A stretch of DNA of 64,000 nt from Hordeum vulgare subsp. vulgare (lineage: Eukaryota; Streptophyta; Magnoliopsida; Poales; Poaceae): positions 336,825,948 to 336,889,947 of the forward strand of contig NC_058523.1 of assembly GCF_904849725.1 (NCBI RefSeq). Reading direction: 5' to 3'. Shown piece by piece: positions 45,715 to 56,060 of the stretch (its first letter is position 1; each line of letters begins with the position of its first letter). Position numbers and translations under genes: made by a program. The notes beneath the pieces are model-generated. The model made no database searches and was not told where the DNA came from. It worked only from the letters and a program-made list of their open reading frames with translations.

Positions 45715-45925
45715 TGTGTGTATGTGTGTTCCCTTGTGAGTGTGTGTGTGTAGATGGAGATGTGTGTGTATGTGTGTGTGTGTTACACACACATACTTGT
45801 GCAAGTTTGCACAAACACATGAGTGTGTGATTGTGTGTAGTGTATGTGGGTGCACCCATGTACATGTGCATGAGGGTCTACCCCCTCATGAGGCCCATTC
45901 TTGTGTGTGTGTGCAAGTGTACTTA
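45715..45925 (+). repeat. TG/CA alternating tract
   Basis: Runs of TG switch to CA near 45784 (GTGTGTTACACACAC), giving a palindromic alternating purine-pyrimidine region with shorter TG runs up to 45920. Confidence 0.85.
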
Positions 45926-48900
45926 TGCACTTGTGCATGAGGGCTATCCCTCATGCTTGCCTCTATGGGATTGTGATGAGAGTGGGCTTTTGTAGAGCAT
46001 GTGTAGGTGATGCTAGGTTGGCTTGCACATGTGATATTGTTCCATATGTCTTATTGATTTCTATGTTGTTTTTCGAGCTAGCTTTGTGCCTACATGTTAC
46101 ATGCAAGTACCCATGTATTATATATGCTTTTGGGGTAGAATCATCCCAGGAATCCACTGGTGAAATCATATTTCACTTTAGAGCAACTTTATAAACTGTC
46201 ATCTTTTCTGTCTTGATGCCATGTTTAGAGCTTTGTATTATGTAGTGCTTTGACCCTATGAGGATGAATTCTTGACGTGGCAGTAGTGGGTGAACCCCTC
46301 TACAGCATGGGGTCTTTGTTTTGTCCATAGGAATTTGTATGCACTTTTTGTGCCTTGTCAAAGTTGACAGTTGCCTGACACTGACAGCTTTGTGAAAATC
46401 TGTGATTTTCACTAAGTCTGAGAATCTGCTCTTATTTTCTTCCCTTGTTGTTTTGGTTGCACAAGCCCATGTGCTGGGAATCATCCCATGCAACAAACTA
46501 AGGTTTGTGAGATTTTGTGTTTGTCTAGCTCCCTGTTAAATTTCATGCTTATTCACTTCCTGTAGATATCATTTTGGAGGATACCAAAATGCTTCAGAGC
46601 ATAAGCAGCTGGTGAAAATCTGAGATTTTCACTAAGTCCGAGAATCTGTTATTTTTGTCCAACTTTGTGTCCATAGATCTTCTCATGTGTGACTCCCATG
46701 TATAAACTTCTTGAACAAGCTTGTAGAGCTTTTGAATGACTTTTGCCTCATATCTTGTTTGTATCTTTTGGGTGGCTGTAGGTACTTTGAATGTTGTAGA
46801 CAAACTGCTATGATGCTGTTAAAAACAGATTGCATGTTTTAGTTGTTTTAAAGCTTGTGTGCGAATTGTTGATGGTGTGGTGTGATTCCATGCACCACCC
46901 CACTTGTATTTGATTGTTTGATCATGTGGCAACCTGGTGACACCAGGAGAGTGCCATTGGAGTGTGCTTGTGGTTGATTTGAACCGTAGGACTCCATATC
47001 TTGTTTTGTAGTTTCCGATTGATCCGTAGCTCCGTTCTCTATGTTATTTATATGTTTTTTGCTTCGTTTTCTCGTGATGCACATGTTCATGCCATCATCA
47101 TGCATGTCAAGATAACTTAGTATGAAGTTCTGTCCAGAAGTTTATCAACTCATCTCATGCATCATATTGGTTGTTGCATCATGTTGTGTTGGTGTTCATT
47201 GGCTGTTATTTTATCTTGGGCAGCATCGGGATCGGAGAGCGAGTACGTGGATTCTGGAGAGTATGTGCAGGAAGATCAAGAGCAGTTCCAAGCTGAAGAA
47301 TTCACAGGCAAGATGACCGTGACCTTGATACCGTATCTAGCTTTGTTATGCTTAGAATCACGTTTCCTTCGATATATGCCCGCTGCCTACCACTTGATAT
47401 AATGCCTCCTATTATTGCCATGAAACCCAAACACCTCCCCCTCCTAGCTAATGTTGTTCGGCTAAGTAGGCTTGCTCAATTCTAATGATTAGCTTTGCTA
47501 GTTGCAGGTGCTAGCTGTCTCATGTGATATGAGTATTTTGATATCATTATGTTTAAACTGCTATTTAACTAATCCACCTATATACTTGATAAATGACGGA
47601 AGGCCTAGCCTTTTGCTGGGTGATTTGTTCCGTTATTTCCGCCTTAGTTTCGGTTACCGGTGTTTGATTCCATAATTGATCGCTCCTAACACGTTCGGGG
47701 TTGTTATGGGGACCCGCTTGATAAATCCTATAGTGTTAAGGCTCGTCTGGCAGGACCCAACATTGGTTTTAATTTGCTAATGACCTAATAATAATTTGCA
47801 TAGGGAATAGCTACCTCGAGGATTTAATCAACAACCCGGACCAGTGCTCCTCATGAGAGTTGGTCCAAAACTAGAGCCACTTGCGGGGCCACCCGGGGCA
47901 ACTCGGGGGATGTCTATCGGGCCACCGTACGTACTGCTCATCCGTCGTGTCCTGAGACTGAGATACGCGGCTCTTATCGGGGTCGTCGACATGACGGGAG
48001 GTCTTGCTAGATTTGTCTTACCTTAGCGATAAATCTTGCGTACAGGAATCCCAGTGAAACCTTGGGTCTCCTCAAAGTTGAGGTTTTCTTCTAAGGAATC
48101 CGACAAGATCACGAGATTCGTGATAGAGGATTACTTTGCGGCCCGTGGCAGTTTGTGATGGACTAGTTGGAGCACCCCTGCATGGTTAAATATTTCGGAA
48201 AGCCGTGCCCACGGTTATGTGGCAAAGATGGATAATTTGTTAACATCCAGTTCTAGACAACTTAAAGTAACTCTAATAAAAATGCCAACTATGTGCGTAA
48301 CCGTGACTGCCTCCTTCAAAGACTTCTCTTCGATCGGGAACACGGTGGGGTTATGTTTGACGTAAGTAGGTGTTCAGGATCACTTAGTGATCACCTAGTC
48401 TTTGAGCGCTCGCGTAGACCACCATATCAAATACTCTAATCATCGTAAGTTAGCCACCATATATGCTTAGGTTGTTGCAAACCTATACACTAAACCTTCC
48501 TCACCTAATAACTTGACTAGATTCGATACCAAGGTCATCCGATTGCTGAGTCCCCGTGGCTCACAGTGTACTACAAAATGCCAACAGCTACAGGTACGCC
48601 CGACGCAGGAGATCCTGAGGGCACCCAGCTGACATGGCAGTACAACGAGGAGTCTGAACGACTGTACGTGAACTACCCGGAGGACTGAGGCCATGGCCGT
48701 GATCGTGGGCCAGCATGTGGGATGTCATAGTTCTTTTACTTGTTTCATGCCGTCTGTAGCGGGACTAAACTTTGCTCTGAATAATTGTGTGGTTGTAAAC
48801 CTTATGTTGTACTATGTCAGATGGCAAGTGTATGCCCTACTTGTCATTCTTCAGTTATGTAATGTTATGATTATCTCGCTTGTGAAACGTTTAGATGCGC

Positions 48901-48960
48901 CTCTTTCCCTTATGGGGCATCTTCCCCAAAATAGGAATGGGCCGCATCTTAGTCGTTTCA

Positions 48961-49581
48961 AGTTGGTAATCAGAGCCTTCTGACCATAGGAGCCTTTGTG
49001 TGATCAAACTTGCCCGAGTCGAGTCTAGTAAAATGTTTTGAGTCTTAGTTATATCGGAGAGTAGGTTTCTTTTTTCTCCTCTTCTATGCTCTGGTAAGGT
49101 TCTCGACTTAGGAAATCTTAATTCTACTCCTCTTCTCACTCAAAAAAATTTAGGATCACGCGGGTATTTTGAAATCTATATGATATCAATGTGATGGAGT
49201 TCTGTCTTGGTGCCTCCTGTCTGACTTGATTTCTTCCGGGGAGTTGAGCTCCAGGGGATTCTTGTGCATATCGCCATCATTCAGATTTCTTAGTATCTCA
49301 GGACTGAGGATGTTCGTAATTGCTTCAATACTAGTTGTGACGAGAGGAGTCCGGCTTTCGCTATACTCGTGCAGAGAGTTCCGGATGTATCGCCACACTT
49401 TGTATCGTTGTGATCATGAGGGTCTGTAGTAGATGAAGGTCCGAGATTCTGGTTATGTGTTGACGGATGTGATACACTGGACGGGTTAGTATAGGAGTTG
49501 TGTGAAATATTACTCTTTTTATCCGTATACCAGATTGGATGACCAGATATTTCGGGAATTCATAGGTGGGATATCAAGTAG
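48961..49581 (+). other. Primer site and start of the internal domain of the LARD-like element
   Basis: TTGGTAATCAGAGCC at 48963-48977 equals the initiator tRNA-Met complement TGGTATCAGAGCC with one extra A. The following 600 bases have no coding potential in a usual gag frame, as expected for a LARD. Interrupted at 49582 by an LTR. Confidence 0.65.
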
Positions 49582-50005
49582 TGACTGCTACGGCAACAAA
49601 AGTCCTTCCCCGGCAACGCCAGGAATTCTTCTTGCTACTTATCTTGCTTGCGTCCGTTTTTTCCTTGAAGAGGAAAGGGTGATGCAGCACAGGAGCAGTA
49701 AGTATTTTCCTCAGTTTGAGAACCAAGGTATCAATCCAGTAGGAGAATCTCGTCAAGCCCAGAGTACCTGCGCAAACAGAAAAGAGCTTGCACCCAACTC
49801 TACAAAGGGGTTGTCAATCCCTTCAAGATTGTTTGCAAAGTGAGATCTGAAGGCGGAAAGTGCAACGAAGTAAAAAGTATAAGGCTGAAAATATGGTGTG
49901 GAGTAGACCCCGGGGCCATAGTGTTCACTAGAGGCTTCTCTCAAAATAGCAAGTATTACGGTGGGTGAACAAATTACTGTCGAGCAATTGATAGAACAGC
50001 GCAAA
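49582..50005 (-). repeat. LTR related to the Sabrina/Fatima-like families, minus orientation, interrupted
   Basis: Plus-strand start TGACTGCTACGG with candidate target AGTAG before it. The body shares AACCAAGGTATCAATCC, GGGGTTGTCAATCC and CGGGGCCATAGT-like phrases with the solo LTR at 24943-26447, in the same orientation. Near its end it includes TCCCCGGCAACGCCAGGAA, which resembles the reverse of a tRNA-Asp primer site. A CACTA element cuts it at 50006. Confidence 0.65.
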
Positions 50006-50434
50006 CACTACTGGAAAACAGTTATTTGCCATCTGCTGCTTCTTTGCCGTCTGCTGGCTAATGGCAAAGACCCTCTTTGCCATCAGCTACCAGAAACTAG
50101 ACGGCAAAGAGCAGGCTGATGCCAAAGGTACTATTTGCCATCAGCCAGCTCTTTGCCGTCCGCTAGCTCACGGCAAAGAGCATGCAGGCAGACGGCAAAG
50201 AGCATGGGCGGCCCACCCCGCAGCCCCTCTCTGCCCCCTAACGGCCACTTTCTTTGCCGTTTGCGTGCATGCTCTTTGCCTTCGGGAGGCGGACGACAAA
50301 GAGGGTGCCCCCCTAACGGCCGTTAGCCCCACCCCCACGCGCCTCTCTCTCCCCCTAACGGCCACCCCGACTCCCCTCTCTCTCACCCCCGACACCACCA
50401 CCGCCATCGCGCCCTCATCCGGCCTCCCTGCACC

Positions 50435-50660
50435 GCCCTGCGCCCTCCTCCTCCCCGGCCGCCCTGCGCCCTCCTCCTCCCCGGCCACCCTGCGCCCTCC
50501 TCCTCCCCGGCCGCCCTGCACCTTCCTCCACCGCCGCCCTGCGCCCGTCCTCCACCCCGGCCGCCCTGCACCCTCCTCCACCGCCGCCCTGCGCCCCCTC
50601 CTCCTCCCCGGCCGCCCTGCACCCTCCTCCACCGCCGCCCTGCACCCCCTCCTCCACCCC
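50435..50660 (+). repeat. GC-rich minisatellite in the CACTA leader
   Basis: About seven to eight units of roughly 30 bases built around GCCCTGC[AG]CCCTCCTCC and a CCCCGGCC or ACCGCC link. The resulting proline-rich frame (50061-50909) starts within subterminal repeats and is most likely not a gene. Confidence 0.8.
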
Positions 50661-50999
50661 AACACCCCTCTCTCTCACCCCCGACACCACCATCGTTGCC
50701 GCGCCCTCCTCCGGCCTCCCTGCCCCACCGCCGCCACCGTCGACGCCACCCTCACCGCAGCGCCCACCCCACCGTCGCTGCCCTCCTCGCGCCCCTCACC
50801 GTGCCCCTCCTCCCCCTGCTGCCCTCCTCCCCCTGCGGCCCTCCTCCCCCTGCGGCCCTCCTCCCCCCGGTTAGTTTTCTTTCTTCTGTTTTTAATAGTT
50901 TTTGTTTAATTAGTTATATGTTTTAGTGAGGTTTTGGCTTAGTTTTAGTTTAGTTTAGGTTCAGTTTTAGTTTAGGTTTAGTTAGGTTAGTTTTGTGTT

Positions 51000-51592
51000 T
51001 AGTAAAGGAGTAAAGGAGAAGAAGGAGAAGGAGAAAGGACAAGAAGAAGAAGGAGAAAGGAGAAGAAGAAGAAGAAGGAGAAAGTAGAGGAAGAAGAAGG
51101 AGAAAGGAGAAGAAAAAAATAAGAAGAAGAAGGAAAAGAAGAAGAAGGAAAAGGAAGGGAAGGAGAAGAAAGAAGAAGAAGAAGAAGAAGAAGAAGAAGA
51201 AGAAAAAAATTAGGAGAGGAAGAGAAGAATAAGAGGAAAAAAAAAATAAGAAGAAGAAGAAGAAGAGAAGAAGAAAACAAGAAGAAGGAGAAGAAGAATA
51301 AGAGGAAATAAGAAAAAAGAAAATAAGAATAAGAAGAAGATGAAGAAGAAGAAGAAGAAAAAGAAGAAGAAGAATAAGAAGAAGAAGAGAAGAAGAAAAG
51401 AAGAAGAAGGAGAAGAAGAATAACAGGAAAAAAGAAAATAAGACTAAGAAGAAGAATAAGAAGAAGAAGAAGAAGAAGAAGAAGAGAAGAAAAGAAGAAG
51501 AAGGAGAAGAAGAATAAGAGGAAAAAAGAAAAAAGAAAATAAGAAGAAGAAGAAGAAGAAGAAGAAGAGGAAAAAAGAAAATAAGAGTTAGG
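51000..51592 (+). repeat. Long GAA-rich purine tract in the CACTA element
   Basis: Nearly 600 bases of GAA, GGA and AAA words with rare interruptions (AATAAG). It sits in the same relative place as 16378-16550 in the other CACTA. It can form intramolecular triplex DNA; translated frames on the other strand (Ser/Leu/Phe runs) are artefacts. Confidence 0.88.
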
Positions 51593-52299
51593 TCACATAT
51601 TTTTTGATTATCTTATAAAAACATCATATTTGTGTTGATCGGGTGAATTTCAATGTGCACTTGTTCGACGACCTCCACGTGCGTTGGACGAGCTCCGCCC
51701 CTACGTTTGTTGGTGAGCACAAATGACTTCTCCTCCTACCCCCTTAATTTGCTCTGTCCCGGTCTTCGTGCCGATGAAACTTGCTAGCTATATATAGGTT
51801 TCTTCAATCATGAGTATGCGTGACCAGTATGCGTCTCCCGTTCGAAATGGTGACATCTATAAATATGCATGTCTTTGCATATTTGTAACCGCCATCCTTT
51901 CGAATTGTCCAACATTATCCATGGAGAGCCCGAGTATGTGTAGATTGGGTTTGTTTTCCCGTATGCTATGCTCTCGATCCGATGCGGAATTTCGTCAGTG
52001 CCTCCCTGTTGTTCTCCGGATGCACATCCTCTCTGTTTATTGCGGAGACGTGTATCAGGAGAACAGCGGGGAGGTGCTACCGAAATTTTGTGTTGGATCC
52101 GGAGCAGAGCATGGGAAAACGAACCCAATCTACACATACTCGGGTGGGATTAGGACCTATCTTTACCTATTAGCGTGTAGGTTGCCTCGACGTAATAAAA
52201 ATGGCGAACCTGATTAACCGATGAATATAAATGCTAAATTATATATAAATATATTTCTTCTGTCTTTAGTAGCTACGCAAGATGAGTGATCGTGCGTAG
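51593..52299. other. CACTA region upstream of the transposase, with a large inverted repeat
   Basis: Non-coding as far as I can see. Two arms of about 88 bases (51929-52017 and 52058-52145) are inverted copies with scattered mismatches around a 40-base loop. AGTGATCGTGCGTAG just before 52300 corresponds to the usual transposase N-terminus (MSDRAWMY type) with the Trp codon changed to TAG. Confidence 0.6.
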
Positions 52300-55200
52300 A
52301 TGTATACCCGTCACCCTAGTCAGAAAGAGATGACGAAAGAATGGTTTGTAAAAACAAAGGAATTTGTGAAAGCCGCATTCACAAATGGCCAGGGAAGAAA
52401 CTATCACCCCTGTCCTAGATGCGACAACTATAAAAAGACGACAGAGGTTGTAATGATTAAACACCTGCAGAGGAGGGGTTTTCAGCCTAATTATACGGTG
52501 TGGACATTTCATGGTGAGTCTATACAACGCACAAGAGCTGAGATGGTCCGTCGTCGCACGGACGAGCATGGTACCCGGATCGAAGACATGGTGCAAGACT
52601 TTGATGATGCTCGGGATTCGAAAGATGAGATGGAGGAATCTGCAAAGGCCTTTTATGAAATGTTGGAGTCTTCAAAACGTCCTCTCCATGAGCACACTGA
52701 GCTCTGTCAGCTGGATGCAATTGCACAAGAAATGGCACTAAAGGCTCAGTTCAACTTGGGAAGAGAATGCTACGAAGCGATGATGACACTATTTGGACGC
52801 TTTCTACCCAAAGGCCATGTCATGCCTACAAACCTATACTAGTCGGACAAAATACTTCGTGTACTTAAGATGCCCTATGAGAAGATAGATGCATGTGAGA
52901 AAGGATGTTTCTTATTTAGGAAGGAGTTTGCACACTTGGACTATTGTCCCAATTGCGAGTCTTGCAGGTATCTTGTGGTAGACAACGGTATGGGTGAGAA
53001 GAGGCAGACCAAAATTGCAGTTAGTGTTCTTCGGTATATGCCAATCGTACCAAGACTTCAACGTCTTTTCATGGTCGAAAAGACAGCCAGACAGATGACA
53101 TGGCACAAATTGGGCAAAAGAACCGAACTAGATGCGGATGGGAATAAGATGATGGTACACACATCGGATGGGGAAGCGTGGAAACATTTCGATGGATTGC
53201 ATCAGGATAAAGTGGCAGATCCAAGGAATCCTCAAGTCTGCGCCGCCACGGATTGTTTTAATCCCTTCGGCATGACGGCAACCCAATACAGTTCTTGGTC
53301 TGTATTTGTCATTCCACTCAATCTCCCCCCCTGGGCAGATTATGCAAAGAAAGAACATTTTTCTGACGTTGATAATTCCAGGGCCCAATTATCCGGGGAA
53401 AAATATGAATGTGTACCTGCAACCGCTTAAGGATGAATTGGAAGAAGCTTGGGATAATGGGGTCAACACATACGATGCCGCTAGAAAAGAAAACTTCAAA
53501 ATGCATGTGTGGTACATGTACTCTATGCATGACTTGCCAGCGTATGCGCTATTCTCTGGATGGTGTGTGCATGGAAGGTTCCCGTGCTCCCAATGCAAGG
53601 CAGCTCTTCAGTTTCATTGGTTGCAGGAGGGTCGGAAGTATTCTTGCTTTGACTTGCATAGACAGTTCTTGGATCCTGACCATCAGTTCACAAAAGACAA
53701 GAAGAACTTTACCAAAGGTAAAGTTGTCAAAAACTTGGCACCACCTGCGTTCACAGGCCAATAGATCCTGGATCAGTTAAACGCCCTCGAGCCTGATCCA
53801 GAGCGTCCAGGGTATTTCAAGGGGTATAATTCAAAACACGCCTGGACTCACAAGCCATGCTTCTAGGATCTGCCTTACTTCAAAGACCTCCTTCTTCCAC
53901 ACAATATCGACATGACACACACTGAAAAGAATATCGGAGAGGCTATTTTTGGTACATTGTTCGACACAGATGGGAAGACAAAGGATAATATTAAGGCTAG
54001 AGTCGATCAAGAGACACTATGTCATAGACCGTTACAAAACATGCGAAAAGGCAAAGGAAAGCAGAAGTGGTCGAAGCCAAAGGCCTGGTTCAATCTTGGA
54101 AGGCCAGCTATGAAGGAAATTATCTTGTGGGTCAAAATGCACTTGATGTTCCCCGATGGGTATGCAGCGAATCTAAAGAGGGGAGCGAGTCTTGAAAAAT
54201 AAAAAATCTTTGGTCTCAAGAGTCATGATTGGCACATATGGCTAGAGCGGGTAATGTCGGTGATGTTACGTGGCTTTATTCCTGAGGATGAATGGCCAGT
54301 ACTGGCGGAGCTGAGCTATTTCTTCCGTGTTCTTTGTGCGAAAGAATTGTCGCCTGGCATGGTAGAAGACATGGAGGAGTTTGCACTGGAGTTGTTGTGC
54401 AAGTTAAAGAAGATCTTTCCAACGGGCTTCTTTAATCCAATGCAGCATTTGATTTTACATCTACCGGCCGAGGCAAGATTGGGTGGGCCCGCGCAAGATC
54501 GTTGGTGCTATGCAACTGAGAGGATGCAGAAGACCCTTCGAGCTAAATGTAAAAATAAGCGTAGAATTGAAGCATCGATGGCCGAGGCATTCATTACTGA
54601 GGAGGTGGCAAACTTTGTGAGAGCACACTACGAAGCCAAAAATCATCATTTGCATAATCCGAAGCCTCGGCACAATGATGCACACCCTAAAAAGGTGGGT
54701 CCAACCTCAGCCTATTCAAAGGGAAGCTCGCACCAGTCGGTGCTTGAAAACCAATAACGTTGGATGTCGAAGAATGGTCGAACATTTTGTTGTATATCTT
54801 CAACAACCTAACAGAAGTGCGGCCGTACATCGAGTGAGTTCTTGGCACATTTTCCGGTAACTTCTAATTCATTTGAAATTCTCTTATTCCCGGATATTTC
54901 AAACAGCCGTTACGTCGCCAAATTCTCGGATGGAGCGGTGATCGAAAATGATTCCGTCGAAGAGTATGAGCTTCTTTCAGAGACAGGAGGCGGCTATCCC
55001 GGTTTCATCTCTTGGTTCAAACAAACGGTAATTATCAATAATGGACCATTTCATTCTTGGTCTAACTTGCGGCTAATGCAACAATCGTTTCATATTAAAC
55101 TTGTAGGCTAATTTAGAGTCTATGGACGCCGAATTGAGACAAGTCGCTAATGGTTTTGACTATAAGGTCCGTTCATTTGAGAAATACAACATCAACGGGT

Positions 55201-55919
55201 ATCTCTTTCGTACCTTTGGCAAAGAGCTATCTATGCCCGACCAGAAATCTACAAATTGTGGTGTCTCTGCTATCGGCGAAGGTGTTATTGAGTATTATGG
55301 AAGAGTTGAAGAAATTTATGAACTTCAATTCTATGGTGAAAACCCACCGAACATCGCAGTCTTCAAATGTTATTGGTTCCAGCCGAAGAAGACTAGAAGT
55401 ACTCATGAATATATAGGACTAGTCGAAATCAATCCAAACACCCATTTAGATGTTCCCGATGTCTATATTACGGCTCAACAGGCGACCCAAGTTTTCTATC
55501 TACCATGAGCATGCCAAACGGATAAGAATCTCGAAGGTAGGTATGTTGTTTATGAAGTGCCGCCACATGTCAGACCACCTCTCCCAAATGAAAAGGATTA
55601 TGAACCTCACATTAACCCAGACACATATGATGGAGAATTCTTCCAAGAAACACGTCTTTCCAAGAAACGTTTCAAGAACCGTCGTGCTTCACCCAAGAAC
55701 ATGGAAGTAGACAGCGACAATGAATCCGACTCCAGTCGTGAGCTGGAACCAGAAGACCCGGAACTCGTAGAGGTTACTGATGCGGATGACCTGTCAATGC
55801 TTCAACGATTAAAGGAAGGCCTTTCACAACTTCACGCCGTTGAACCCGACGAGCACGTCATTCATGAAGACATCCGTGATAGTGATGATGATGATGCATT
55901 TATTGATGATGATTATTAG
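52279..55919 (+). pseudogene. TNP2-type CACTA transposase gene, degenerate
   Basis: Would catalyse excision and integration of CACTA elements. Starts at ATG 52282 (MSDRA, then TAG). Domains in order: Transpos_assoc-like N-terminus 52300-52520 (YHPCPRCDNYKK, VIKHLQRRGF-like); Transposase_21 core 52870-54200 (YCPNCESCRYL, NVYLQPLKDELEEAW, MYSMHDLPAYALFSGWCVHG, NIDMTHTEKNIGEAIFGTLF); DUF4218-like 54254-54700 (FFNPMQHLILHLPAEARLGG); an exon 54907-55027 (RYVAKFSDGAVI), an intron, then DUF4216-like from 55107 (YYGRVEEIYELQFYG) and an acidic tail ending at 55919. Defects: stops at 52840, 53762, 53864, 54200 and 55506, and frameshifts near 53325 and 54696. No active enzyme is possible. Confidence 0.9.
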
Positions 55920-56060
55920 TTTGTAAGATTCACAACTTAAATTATACATTTTTTAATCTTTATTATTCATGTACATATTATTATTCATGTCAGTTATTCA
56001 ATTTTTATGTTGTACTAATTTCTTTTAATCTTTATCATGGCAGGTCACCAGGTGTGGAAA
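55920..56060 (+). other. Spacer between the two CACTA genes
   Basis: AT-rich, with TTATTCATGT-like words repeated, ending in a 3' splice-like GGCAG. The matching segment of the other CACTA is 16986-17141. Confidence 0.5.

Larger units (their letters stand above)
43929..48960 (+). repeat. 5,032-bp 5' LTR of a LARD-like retrotransposon
   Basis: Runs from TGTAATGCCCCAG to AGTCGTTTCA, followed directly by a tRNA-Met-type primer site, so it is a complete 5' LTR in plus orientation. Left target candidate GTATG (43924-43928). Such ~5 kb LTRs without genes are typical of large retrotransposon derivatives such as Sukkula. Layout: AT-rich 5' part, GC-rich promoter and leader (44500-45300) with CTATTTAACC at 44686, two tRNA-like stretches, a TG/CA tract, and a 3' part with small acidic coding-like pieces at 47222-47320 and 48578-48688. 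Many frames occur but none with a recognisable function. Confidence 0.8.

Noticed and set aside
50061..50909. Proline-rich 282-codon frame near the CACTA terminus
   Set aside because: Its N-terminal part is translated subterminal repeats and the rest is the GC minisatellite; it is a composition artefact.
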